Source of the DNA: Duganella margarita
Lineage (GTDB): Bacteria; Pseudomonadota; Gammaproteobacteria; Burkholderiales; Burkholderiaceae_D
Direction of reading: 5' to 3'
Length of the DNA: 64,000 nt
Assembly: GCF_009857535.1 (NCBI RefSeq)
Contig: NZ_WWCS01000016.1
Coordinates: 1-64,000, forward strand
Below, one piece after another: positions 50,697-59,176 of this stretch. Below the pieces are notes generated by a model that saw nothing but the letters and a program-made list of their open reading frames with translations, did not search any database and had not been told where the DNA came from. Numbering within the stretch: the stretch's first letter is position 1; each line of letters begins with the position of its first letter. Both the position numbers and the translations under genes were made by a program.

Positions 50697-51605
50697 ATGT
50701 TAGATCTGGGACAGGTACGCTGCTTTGTCGCCGCCGCCACGGAATTGAATTTCCGGCGCGCCGCCGCATTGCTGAACATGACACAACCGCCACTCAGCAG
50801 GCAGATTCAGCTGCTGGAGCACAACCTCGGCGTCGAGCTGTTTGAACGGATCGGCCGCACGGTCAAGCTGACCACCGAAGGCCGCATTTTCCTGGCCGAC
50901 GCCAGCCGCCTGCTGAATCTGGCGGAACAGGCCGAGACCACGGTGCGCCGCGCCAGCAAGGGCAAGACCGGCCGGGTCCGCGTGGGCTTCACCGGCGCCG
51001 CCGGCTATGAGCTGATACCGGAGCTGCTGGCCGCCGCCAGGCAAGCCTTGCCCGATATCGACGTGGTGCTGTTTGAATTGATCTCGGTGGCGCAGATCGA
51101 AGCGTTCTACGCCAACACCATCGACCTCGGCTTCATGCGGCCGGTGTCCTCGCGCCAGCAGCTGGAGATGCAACTGGTGGCGGAAGAAGCGCTGGTGGTG
51201 GCGCTGCCCCAAGGCCATCCACTGTGCGCGCATCAGCAGATTGAACTGAAGCAGTTGAACAACCAGCCCTTCATCATGCACGCGCCGGTGCAGGGCAAGT
51301 ATTTCTATGACCGCCTGATGGGCATTTTTGCCAGCCAGGATGTGCAGGTCAATATCGCCCAATACATCGACCAGAGCCCGACGATTCTGTCGCTGGTGCG
51401 CGCTGGCCTGGGCGTGTCGATCCTGCCGTCGTCGGCACAGCGCTTCCATTACGACAATGTGGCATTCCGCCCCATCGCCGATGTGGTGGCGCCGGCAGAA
51501 ATGAGCATGGCCTGGCGCACAGACCAGGACAACCCAGCCGTCAACGCTTTCCGGCTGCTGGCCATCGAACACTTTGCCAACAAACAGCGGGCTGGCCCCG
51601 GATAA
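50697..51605 (+). CDS. LysR family transcriptional regulator
   Basis: A 302-residue LysR protein. The winged helix (1-60) has VRCFVAAATELNFRRAAALL and QPPLSRQIQLLEHNLG; the effector-binding domain follows. The N-terminal sequence places it in the BenM/CatM-like branch that often controls degradation of organic acids. Start choice follows the TATAAT at 50657. It lies between the dehydrogenase gene and a porin pseudogene on the same strand. It probably regulates the divergent MFS and dehydrogenase genes and perhaps the porin. Confidence 0.87.
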   Translation: MLDLGQVRCFVAAATELNFRRAAALLNMTQPPLSRQIQLLEHNLGVELFERIGRTVKLTTEGRIFLADASRLLNLAEQAETTVRRASKGKTGRVRVGFTGAAGYELIPELLAAARQALPDIDVVLFELISVAQIEAFYANTIDLGFMRPVSSRQQLEMQLVAEEALVVALPQGHPLCAHQQIELKQLNNQPFIMHAPVQGKYFYDRLMGIFASQDVQVNIAQYIDQSPTILSLVRAGLGVSILPSSAQRFHYDNVAFRPIADVVAPAEMSMAWRTDQDNPAVNAFRLLAIEHFANKQRAGPG

Positions 51606-51622
51606 AACCAAACAGGAGACCT

Positions 51623-52708
51623 ATGAAAAAAATGACGATCGCGGCTGCCATGACGGCCTTATTTGCTGCGCAGGCAGCCCATGCGCAGTCCTCGCTCACC
51701 ATCTACGGCATCGCCGACGTTGGCCTGGTGGGCGAAAGCGGCGGCAGCGCCGGCAACGTCACCCGGATCACCAGCGGACCGGCATCGTCATCGCGCATAG
51801 GTTTCAAAGGTTAGGAGGATCTGGGGAGCGGCGTCTCCGCCTTCTTCATTCTGGAAAATGGCTACAGCATCGACACCGGCACGCTGGCCAGCGCCAACGT
51901 GCTGTTCAACCGGCAGTCGCTGGTGGGCTTGCGCAGCAGCGCCGGCACGCTGACACTGGGCAGGCAAACCACGCCGTACCACAACGCTCTGGTCAGCGTC
52001 GCCGATCCGTTCGGCACCGGCTATGCCGGCACCATCAAGAACGCCTTCCCCGACTGGGGCACCAATGCCCGCAGCAACAACACCATCATGTACGCCATGC
52101 CTGAGTCCAACGGTGTGAGCGGCGACATTGCCTACAGCCCCGGCGAACAGGCGGGCGATGCCACGGCCGGGCGGCAGATTGGCGCATCGCTGGGCTACAG
52201 CGCCGGCCCACTTAACCTACGCCTAGCCTACAACGGCCGCAATGGCGACACGGTCGCGGCGGCGGGGACGCCGGCAGTCACGCGCGGCACCGGCAGCAAC
52301 AAACTGTTCGCCGCGAACTACGAGGTCGGCATCGTCCGGATGTACTTCGCGGTCGGCGTCGACAAAGGCTACAACAGCGCGCCGCTGGGCAACACCAGCA
52401 ATCCGTACGGCGGCGCGGCGCCGACCGCCTCCACCGATGGCCGCGAAGTTTTGATCGGCATCGCGGCGCGGATCTCGCAGGGAACGCTGATGGCCTCCGT
52501 CATGCGCAAGGATGACCGCACCGCGTACAACCAGGACGCCAGCACCTGGGGCGTCGGCTACGTCCACCCGCTGTCGAAGCGCACCGCGCTGTATGTGGCC
52601 TACGGCAGCATCCGCAACCGCAACGGCGCCGGTTACACCGTGGCCAACAACAGCGAAGCCGGCACCGGCGACCGCGCCTACAACCTCGGCCTGCGACACA
52701 CCTTCTAA
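51623..52708 (+). pseudogene. General porin interrupted by an in-frame amber codon
   Basis: The reading frame encodes a 361-position GBP-type porin: signal peptide ending AAHA, then QSSLTIYGIADVGLVGE and the strand SRIGFKG. The next codon (51812-51814) is TAG, followed in the same frame by EDLGSGVSAFFILENGY and the remaining 290 residues, ending RAYNLGLRHTF with terminal Phe. No frameshift is seen and the rest is intact, so a single substitution (for example from AAG, CAG, TCG or TGG) destroyed the gene. CAGGAG precedes the ATG. Alternatives are amber read-through, suppression or a sequencing error. The intact porin at 23.8 kb shares the family. Confidence 0.85.
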
Positions 52709-52717
52709 GCGACGCTT

Positions 52718-52749
52718 GCGCGCTATCATTGACAAGCTGGATAGCGCGC
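52718..52749. repeat. Hairpin between porin pseudogene and coiled-coil gene
   Basis: A 10-bp stem GCGCGCTATC / GATAGCGCGC (52718-52727 with 52740-52749, 12-nt loop) starts ten bases after the porin stop. It lacks a T run and lies 14 bases before the next start codon, where it could block or regulate translation. Confidence 0.5.
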
Positions 52750-52762
52750 GCAAAATGGCGCG

Positions 52763-53191
52763 ATGGAGACCACCGACAAAGACTATATCGATGCAAAGCT
52801 GCAAGCAGTCATCGAAAGACTGAACGGCGATGCCCGCGCGCATCAACTCGCAACCGATGCGCGCTTCGTCCAGCTCAACCAAACATTGGAGGCTGGATTA
52901 AAGTCCACACAGAAAGAAAACGAACTCCAACGGGCCCAAACCGAAGCGTATCTGCAAAAGGTCGTAAGCGAAGTGACCAGAAGCCAGAGTGAAATCACCA
53001 AAAGCCAGGGCGAACTCATCAAATGGGTGGCCGGCATCTCCATCGCCAGCGCTGCCATCACGATCTCGGCAACCACGTTGCTGGTGACGCAATCCACGCC
53101 CAAGGGGCCCGCACCCATCGTGATTTATGCCCAGCCGTCTCCGCCTGCGGCAGCACCGGAAATTGACAAACCCGACGGTGCTCGGAAATAA
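52763..53191 (+). CDS. Coiled-coil membrane protein, PAPIVI-tail family
   Basis: A 142-residue protein. Residues 1-88 are a long coiled coil beginning METTDKDYIDAKLQAVIERL; a transmembrane helix (about 92-113) follows ELIKWVAG; the tail reads KGPAPIVIYAQPSPP and is Pro/Ala-rich. It is about two-thirds similar at the N-terminus to the protein at 54382 (both share DYIDAKL and HQLATDAR) and shares the membrane plus PAPIVI pattern with that at 36850. No ribosome binding site is clear. A hairpin precedes it. Function unknown; topology suggests an inner-membrane coil facing the cytoplasm. Confidence 0.7.
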   Translation: METTDKDYIDAKLQAVIERLNGDARAHQLATDARFVQLNQTLEAGLKSTQKENELQRAQTEAYLQKVVSEVTRSQSEITKSQGELIKWVAGISIASAAITISATTLLVTQSTPKGPAPIVIYAQPSPPAAAPEIDKPDGARK

Positions 53192-53198
53192 TCCCGGG

Positions 53199-54326
53199 AT
53201 GATCAATCTCATCCACGGCGCCGTTGAAGTCGAGCGCACCGCAGCTGGCCTGCTGCCCCATCGCCTGCCTGCTTGGGCCCGCGCCCAATGTCCCGACGCG
53301 CAACTGGCAATGGCGGAATCGCAGCCCTCCGGCGTGCGCCTGTCGTTCCAGACGGCGGCGACCTCCATCGAACTGGATACGCTGCCCACCAAGCGCGCCT
53401 ACGCCGGCATGGCGGCGCGGCCGGATGGGGTCTACGATCTGCACATCAACGGCAAGCTGGCGCGCCAGCTCAGCGCCCCCGGCGGCAAAATCATGAAGAT
53501 CGACCTGGCCGCCGGCGCCTCCGCCATCGAACCGGGCGCAACCCAAACGCTGTACTTCACCGATCTTCCTGACGGCGACAAGACCATCGATATCTGGCTG
53601 CCGCACGACGAAACCACCGAACTGGTCGACCTGCGCGCCAACGCCGCCATCACGCCGCTGACCGCGACCGGCAAGCGCAAGTGGTTGCACCACGGCAGTT
53701 CCATCAGCGCGGGTTCGAATGCCGCCAGCCCATCCGGCATCTGGCCGGTGGTCGCGGCCGGACTGGCGGGCGTCGACCTGCTCAATCTCGGCCTCAGCGG
53801 CAACGCCCTGCTGGACCCGTTCACCGCCCGCACCATGCGCGATCTGCCGGCCGACCTGATCAGCGTGAAACTCGGCATCAACCTGGTTAACACCGACCTG
53901 CTGCGCCTGCGCGCCTTCGCGCCCGCCGTGCACGGCTTCCTGGACACAATCCGCGACGGCCATCCGACCACGCCGCTGCTGGTGATCTCGCCGCTGTACT
54001 GCCCGATCCACGAGGAGACGCCCGGCCCGTGCCTGTTCGATGCAGGCGCGCTGAGCGAAGGCCGCCTGCTGTTCCGCGCCGTCGGCAAGCAAAGCGAAAT
54101 CCGCCAGGGCAAGCTGACACTGCGCGTCATCCGCGAACACCTGCAAGCCATCATCAAGCAACGGCAAGCGACCGATCCCAACATCCACTACCTCGACGGT
54201 ACCCGACTCTACGGCCCGGACGACAACGCCCGCCTGCCGCTGCCGGACGCATTGCATCCCGATGCAGCCACACACCAGCTCATTGGCGAACGCTTCCACG
54301 AATTGGGATTCTTGGCGAGGCGATGA
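53199..54326 (+). CDS. SGNH/GDSL-type esterase with N-terminal beta domain
   Basis: A 375-residue hydrolase. An N-terminal jelly-roll-like domain (about 1-150) precedes the SGNH domain (about 160-370). Block I is HHGSSISAGS with the catalytic Ser168 (GDS replaced by GSS). Block II is LNLGLSGNA, block III KLGINLVN, and block V PDALHPD with Asp350/His353. This architecture matches the SsfX3/Lipase_GDSL_3 group, acyl-hydrolases with a carbohydrate-binding-like domain. No signal peptide is seen. It is flanked on both sides by paralogous coiled-coil genes, suggesting the surrounding segment arose by duplication. Confidence 0.83.
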   Translation: MINLIHGAVEVERTAAGLLPHRLPAWARAQCPDAQLAMAESQPSGVRLSFQTAATSIELDTLPTKRAYAGMAARPDGVYDLHINGKLARQLSAPGGKIMKIDLAAGASAIEPGATQTLYFTDLPDGDKTIDIWLPHDETTELVDLRANAAITPLTATGKRKWLHHGSSISAGSNAASPSGIWPVVAAGLAGVDLLNLGLSGNALLDPFTARTMRDLPADLISVKLGINLVNTDLLRLRAFAPAVHGFLDTIRDGHPTTPLLVISPLYCPIHEETPGPCLFDAGALSEGRLLFRAVGKQSEIRQGKLTLRVIREHLQAIIKQRQATDPNIHYLDGTRLYGPDDNARLPLPDALHPDAATHQLIGERFHELGFLARR

Positions 54327-54381
54327 AGCACTATTGAGCGAGGTCATTGACACCGCTTTTCCCTGCGCAGACCATGTTGCA

Positions 54382-54756
54382 ATGGACACGCCCAACGAAA
54401 AAGACTACATCGATGCAAAGCTGCATGCGTTTATCGAGCGACTGAACGGCGAAGCAAAAGCCCACCAACTCGCGACCGATGCCCGCCTGGACAAGCTCAA
54501 CCAGACGATCGACGCAGGTTTGAAGTCAGTGCGAGAAGAATCCAGCACCAAATACGCACAACTGGAAGCGAGCTTTCATCGCGGGCAAAGTGAAGTCATC
54601 AAATGGGTGGTCGGCGCCATCCTGGCCAGCACCGCAGTGTCGGTCTCCACCATTGCCGTGTTGTTGGTCAATTCAGCGCCGAAGCCGCCCGCAACGGCAC
54701 CTGCTCCCATCGTAATTTATCCCCAGCCGGCCACAGCGACGCCTGCGGCACGGTGA
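54382..54756 (+). CDS. Coiled-coil membrane protein, PAPIVI-tail family
   Basis: A 124-residue protein, MDTPNEKDYIDAKLHAFIER at the start: coiled coil (about 1-70), transmembrane helix (about 77-98) after EVIKWVVG, and tail PKPPATAPAPIVIYPQP. It shares DYIDAKL, HQLATDAR, LNQT and the tail with the 52763 product, and is a shorter version lacking about 14 coil residues. ATG 54382 is chosen because the paralogue starts at the equivalent position. No ribosome binding site is obvious. Function unknown. Confidence 0.7.
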   Translation: MDTPNEKDYIDAKLHAFIERLNGEAKAHQLATDARLDKLNQTIDAGLKSVREESSTKYAQLEASFHRGQSEVIKWVVGAILASTAVSVSTIAVLLVNSAPKPPATAPAPIVIYPQPATATPAAR

Positions 54757-54883
54757 CGTCGGTGCAGCAGCTGATAAGAAGGGTTGAGAATGGGCGATTC
54801 GGAGCGGGATGGCCGGTAGGGCCATGCCCTTCGAATCTCACACGCAAGGCCCGCAGGGGCCTTGCTCGCTTCCACCAAGAAAT

Positions 54884-54941
54884 AAAAAAGCCGCCGGCAC
54901 TGAACGCGATCAAGATCGCGCTCAGTGCCGGCGGCTTTTTT
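54884..54941. terminator. Long bidirectional terminator behind tRNA-Ser
   Basis: A 20-bp perfect stem (54884-54903 with 54922-54941) encloses a second short hairpin (CGCGATC/GATCGCG). A and T runs at both ends give U tracts in both directions. It begins eight bases downstream of the tRNA-Ser 3' end and can also end transcription from the 54382 gene. The 54757-54883 stretch holds no gene. Confidence 0.88.
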
Positions 54942-54948
54942 ATTGTTC

Positions 54949-55038
54949 TGGCGGAAGCGGTGAGATTCGAACTCACGAACGGCTCACACCGTCGGCAGTT
55001 TTCAAGACTGCTGCCTTCAACCACTCGGCCACGCTTCC
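54949..55038 (-). tRNA. tRNA-Ser (anticodon TGA)
   Basis: A 90-nt class II tRNA on the minus strand. The acceptor GGAAGCG/CGCTTCC closes at 55032-55038 and the encoded CCA is at 54949-54951. The anticodon stem GCAGT/ACTGC holds loop CTTGAAA, giving anticodon TGA, which reads UCA-type Ser codons. The T arm GTGAG-TTCGAAT-CTCAC is perfect and the long variable arm is typical of Ser. A strong terminator follows. The 54757-55079 gap has this gene, the terminator and a tRNA-Ser-like fragment. Confidence 0.93.
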
Positions 55039-55079
55039 TAAGTGTGCAGCATTATACAGATTTCTACAGCCAAGACCAC

Positions 55080-57164
55080 CTACGCCGCCCGGTAGCCACT
55101 ATTGGGTAACCAATTTTCCCGCAACGCCCGCTCGAACGCGTCCGCTTCCAGCGGTTTGGAGAACAGGTAACCCTGCACTTCGTCGCAACCGGAATTTTTC
55201 AGGAATGCCAGCTGTGCTTCGGTTTCCACGCCTTCGGCAATCACTTTGTGCTTGAGCTGCTGGGCGATGCTGATGATGGTGTTGGCAATCGCACAGTCAT
55301 TGGTGTCCTCCGGGATGCCGATGGTGAACGAGCGGTCGATCTTTAGCGTGTCGATCGGGAAGCGCTTCAGGTACGACAGCGACGAGTAGCCGGTACCAAA
55401 ATCATCCAGCGACAAGGTCACGCCCAGCGCAGTAATCCGGTCCATGATGCCGATCACGCGGTCAATGTTGTGCATCAGCGTGCTTTCGGTGATTTCCAGT
55501 TCCAGCCACGTTGGCTCCAGGCCGTAGCGCTTCAAGGTCTCGCTGACGCGGCCCGGCAGCGCCGCCGTGAACTCGCGCGCCGACACATTCACCGCCAGGC
55601 GGATCGGCGGCAGGCCGGCGTCTTTCCATACCTGCGCCTGCGCGCACGCGGTTTCCAGCACCCATTCGCCGACCTGCACCACCAGCCCGGTCGCTTCGGC
55701 CAGCGGGATGAATTCGGACGGCGGCACCAGGCCGCGCACCGGGTGGCGCCAGCGCACCAGCGCTTCGGCGCCGATGATCTTGCCGTCGGGGATGGAATAC
55801 TTGGGCTGGTAGTGCAGCAGCAACTCGCCATTGCCCAGCGCGTTGCGCAGGCCGGTTTCGATGCGCATGCGTTCCTGCATGCCCTGGTTCATGTCCTGGC
55901 TGTAGAAGGCGATGTGGTCGCCGTCCGCCCCGCCCTCCTGCTTGGCGCGGTACATGGCGATGTCAGCCAGCCGCAGCAGGGTTTCGGCGTCGCCGCCATC
56001 CTGCGGGAAGACGCTGATGCCGATGCTGCCGCCCACCCGCAGGTCATGGCCGTCGATGAAGATCGGCGTGTTCAGCGTGGCCAGCAGTTTTTGCGCGACC
56101 ATGCTGGCCTCGAAGTGCTGGCCGATGTCGAACAGGCCAACGGCAAATTCGTCGCCGCCCAGCCGCGCCACCAGGTCCTGGTCGCGCAGCACCGAGCGGA
56201 AGCGGTGCGCCACTTCGACCAGCAGGGCGTCGCCGATATGACGGCCCAGCGTGTCGTTGATCATCTTGAAGCGGTTCAGGTCGATGAACAGCACGCAGCC
56301 ATGCGCCTTGTTGCGCTGCGCCACCATCAAGGCCTGGTCGACCAGCTTGGTCAGCAGGGTGCGGTTCGGCAGGCCGGTCAGGGCGTCGTAGTAGGCCAGG
56401 TGGTGGATGCGCTCCTCGGCCATCTTGCGTTCGGTGATGTCGGTCAGGTAGGCGATCAGGCCGATCGAGCGGTCGTTGATGTCGCACAGCGGCGACAGCG
56501 ACAGGCTGGCCCAGAACACTTCGCCGCTCTTCTTTTTGCGGCGTACCTCCATCAGCCGTCCGCCCTGCTCCAGGAAAGCGTCGTGAAAGCCCATGTCTTC
56601 ATCATCGTACAGGAACAGGATGTTGCGCCCCACCGCTTCCACCGCGGTGTAGCCGAACAGCCGTTCGGCGCCCTTGTTCCAGCTGATGATGAAGCCGTTC
56701 ATGTCCATGGTCAGCACCGACTCATGGATCTGGTCGAGGATCTGCGCCTGGTGCTGCAACTGCGCTTCCACCTGCACGTAGGCGTGGGTGGTGCGCTGGG
56801 CAACCGAATGGACTTGCAGCACGCTGGCCGCCAGGCTGGCCAGGCTGCTCAGGTGCTGGCGGTCGAGATCGCTGTAGGCGGTACGGCCGGAGACCACGAA
56901 GCGGCCGAAGAAATGCTGGTCGAAGTACAGGTCCTGGCTCAGGCTGGGCACGGCGTCGTCGTTGGCGGCCTGCGCGGGGCCGATCGGCGGGCGCAGCAGC
57001 AGCGCGGCGGCATCGGCCGGGATGTATTCGCCCAGCGGACTGTTGAGTACGGCACGCAGGATGCGGCCCAGTTCTTCGGTCAGGGCGGTGCCGCGCAAGC
57101 GCAACACCGCGTCGCACAAGGCCGCGCTGTTGGTCAGGAAATCGGAGCCGGGTTGCGCGAGCAT
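55080..57164 (-). CDS. GAF/PAS-GGDEF-EAL c-di-GMP turnover protein
   Basis: A 694-residue signalling enzyme with a GAF-like region (about 1-118), a coiled coil, a PAS domain (about 140-245, ending LTDITERK), GGDEF (about 255-420) and EAL (about 440-690). The active site GGDEF is intact (336-340). The phosphodiesterase motifs EALVRWR (467-473), NVSAREF, LEITES, DDFGTGYSS and AEGVETEAQ are all intact, so both synthesis and breakdown of c-di-GMP are possible. No membrane helices. The HDOD gene lies three bases upstream, so the two are an operon. Confidence 0.9.
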   Translation of the reverse strand: MLAQPGSDFLTNSAALCDAVLRLRGTALTEELGRILRAVLNSPLGEYIPADAAALLLRPPIGPAQAANDDAVPSLSQDLYFDQHFFGRFVVSGRTAYSDLDRQHLSSLASLAASVLQVHSVAQRTTHAYVQVEAQLQHQAQILDQIHESVLTMDMNGFIISWNKGAERLFGYTAVEAVGRNILFLYDDEDMGFHDAFLEQGGRLMEVRRKKKSGEVFWASLSLSPLCDINDRSIGLIAYLTDITERKMAEERIHHLAYYDALTGLPNRTLLTKLVDQALMVAQRNKAHGCVLFIDLNRFKMINDTLGRHIGDALLVEVAHRFRSVLRDQDLVARLGGDEFAVGLFDIGQHFEASMVAQKLLATLNTPIFIDGHDLRVGGSIGISVFPQDGGDAETLLRLADIAMYRAKQEGGADGDHIAFYSQDMNQGMQERMRIETGLRNALGNGELLLHYQPKYSIPDGKIIGAEALVRWRHPVRGLVPPSEFIPLAEATGLVVQVGEWVLETACAQAQVWKDAGLPPIRLAVNVSAREFTAALPGRVSETLKRYGLEPTWLELEITESTLMHNIDRVIGIMDRITALGVTLSLDDFGTGYSSLSYLKRFPIDTLKIDRSFTIGIPEDTNDCAIANTIISIAQQLKHKVIAEGVETEAQLAFLKNSGCDEVQGYLFSKPLEADAFERALRENWLPNSGYRAA

Positions 57165-57167
57165 GGG

Positions 57168-58337
57168 TTAGATGTTCCTGCTCACCTGAATCGCCCAGTG
57201 GTAAGCCTGCAACTGCGCTTCCCAATAGGTTTCGCGGGAAATGCCGGCCTGCTCCAGGCTGGCGCCATCGTGCTGCTCGACCAGCTTGAGCAGGTCGCCC
57301 AGCGGACCGGCGCGGTCCAGCAGCGCCATCACCACGTCGAGGTCGAGGCTGAGGGCGGCGACGATTTCGGTCATCGGCATCGCCAGCAGCACGTCCAGCA
57401 GCGAGAACACGCCAGCCACGAAGGCCATGTCCTGCTGGTCGCGGTCCCAGCCCAGTTCGCGGGCCAGCCCTTCCATCATCGACGCCCGCACCGCCGCCAG
57501 CGGCAGCAGCGGATTGGCCAGGCCGTCGTCCTGCTGACGCGCGTACAACAGCAGTTGCAGCCAGCGCTGCAGTTGACGGCGGCCCAGCACGTTGATGGCC
57601 TGGCCGAAGCTGTGGATCGGCGAGCTCAGCGCGAACGCGGCCGAATTGACCAGTTTGAGCAAGTGGTAGGCCAGCGCCGGATCCTGCTTCAGCAGCACTT
57701 CCAGCTCGCGCGAATCGGCGTCGCGCGCCAGCAGGCCCAGCAGCGCCAGCAGACGCTTGCGCGAGGTGCCGTCGCCGGCGTTGTTGTCTGGTGACGGGAA
57801 CAGGGCGAAGTCGCCGGCGAACCAGCTGAAGCCGGCCTTGGCGCAGTCGGCGATGCGTTCTTCGCTGCGCATGCCGGTCGCCAGATGCGGGCCCGGCTGG
57901 GCCACCAGCGCCAGCATCGGCGGCAGTGTCAGCGACGCGTCCACCATCAGCGAACGGGCGCTGCACATGGTGGCGGCCGATCCTTCGGCCACACCGTCGA
58001 CCATGATGCGGTAGCCGGCGTCGGCATAGCTGGCCAGCTTGCGCTGCACGGCGACGTCGGCGCAAGCGCCGGCCGGCACGCGCAGGATGATGCGGTTGGC
58101 CGGCAGGTTCTCCAGCTGGGATTGCTCCAGCAGATGCGGCTGCGGCACCGGCAGGATGCACTCCAGCGGCGCCAGGGCGGCAAACACGTCGGGCGTTTTC
58201 AGCAGCGTCAACGTGGCCTGGAAGGCGTCGCCGGCGTCGGGCGAAACCTCGAACAGCAGTGCCACCCACTCGTTATGAGCGTTGGATACCGCATGTAATT
58301 CCACCAGTGGAAACGGGCTGATTTCAGGCGCAGACAT
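57168..58337 (-). CDS. HDOD domain protein with degenerate EAL-like N-terminus (YuxH-like)
   Basis: A 389-residue protein of the YuxH layout. Residues 1-185 are a rudimentary EAL-fold region lacking the catalytic motifs (for example ADAGYRIMVDG and CAKAGFSWFAGDF). Residues 190-385 are an HDOD domain (LLALLGLLARDADSRELEVL, AYHLLKLVNSAAFALSSPI). It is likely an adaptor without enzyme activity. ATG 58337 is preferred. It lies upstream of the GGDEF-EAL gene by three bases and resembles the EAL-REC/HDOD pair of the 4-6 kb operon, where the two domains are on separate proteins. The 221-bp gap ahead holds its promoter but no distinct element I can name. Confidence 0.83.
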   Translation of the reverse strand: MSAPEISPFPLVELHAVSNAHNEWVALLFEVSPDAGDAFQATLTLLKTPDVFAALAPLECILPVPQPHLLEQSQLENLPANRIILRVPAGACADVAVQRKLASYADAGYRIMVDGVAEGSAATMCSARSLMVDASLTLPPMLALVAQPGPHLATGMRSEERIADCAKAGFSWFAGDFALFPSPDNNAGDGTSRKRLLALLGLLARDADSRELEVLLKQDPALAYHLLKLVNSAAFALSSPIHSFGQAINVLGRRQLQRWLQLLLYARQQDDGLANPLLPLAAVRASMMEGLARELGWDRDQQDMAFVAGVFSLLDVLLAMPMTEIVAALSLDLDVVMALLDRAGPLGDLLKLVEQHDGASLEQAGISRETYWEAQLQAYHWAIQVSRNI

Positions 58338-58558
58338 CAATATCTCATCAGGGTTATCCGCCCCATCTTAGATCAACAATTGACTTTAAGCAATCAGATA
58401 CCATGAAGATAGTAATGTGATAAGCAATATGACCAATTCAAGACCAGTCGATGGTGCGGCAGTCGGTGCAGGAATATAGCAGATATTGCCGTACAAACAC
58501 GCTCTGTTGACCATTGCTTAAGGTTTCCCGTCACAATATGGGTTTTTTTGCCACACTT

Positions 58559-59176
58559 CTATTGAGCGTTTTGCACCGCGAAACGGATCAGCTCGGCCTG
58601 CCCTTCAATGCCCAGCTTGCGCTTGATGTTGAGGCGGTGGGTTTCCACGGTGCGCACGCTGAGGTCGAGCGCGCGGGCGATCTGCTTGTTCGACTCGCCA
58701 TGGGCGATATGGCGCAGCACCTCGTGCTCGCGCGAGGTCAGCTGGTTGTCCTGATTTTGCGGCTGGGCCAGCTGGCGCGCCAGCGCGGTGCTGTAATAAA
58801 TGCCGCCCGACATCACGGTCTCGATCGCCACCACGATGTCCTTGCCGGGCGCATCCTTGAGCACATAGCCGCGCGCGCCGGCCTGGATCGCCTGCGACAC
58901 GTATTCCAGCTTGTCGTGCATCGACAGAATCAGCACCGCGATCTGCGGAAACGCCTGCTTGAACAGCGCGGTGGCCTCGATGCCGTTGGCGCCGCGCATA
59001 TTAATGTCCATCAGCACCAGGTCGACCGGATGGCGCGCGGCCTGTTCCAGCGCCTCCGCCGCGCCGCCGGCCTCGGCCACCACTTCAAATTGCGGCATCG
59101 CTTCGAGCCGCGCGCGCAGGCCGTCGCGCACCAGGGGATGGTCGTCTACCAGCAGGATTTTGATCGTTTTCGTCAT
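58559..59176 (-). CDS. LuxR family response regulator
   Basis: A 205-residue NarL/FixJ-type regulator. The receiver domain (5-120) carries Asp11/Asp12, phospho-acceptor Asp57 (LMDINMRG) and Lys106 (YVLKDAPG). The LuxR helix-turn-helix spans about 143-200 (LTSREHEVLRHIAHGESNKQ, SVRTVETHRLNIKRKLG). Its start overlaps the kinase stop (ATGA at 59173). It is the cognate partner of the cache kinase and probably controls the divergent cstA-ybdD operon; a candidate site is the imperfect dyad at 60596. Confidence 0.9.
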   Translation of the reverse strand: MTKTIKILLVDDHPLVRDGLRARLEAMPQFEVVAEAGGAAEALEQAARHPVDLVLMDINMRGANGIEATALFKQAFPQIAVLILSMHDKLEYVSQAIQAGARGYVLKDAPGKDIVVAIETVMSGGIYYSTALARQLAQPQNQDNQLTSREHEVLRHIAHGESNKQIARALDLSVRTVETHRLNIKRKLGIEGQAELIRFAVQNAQ

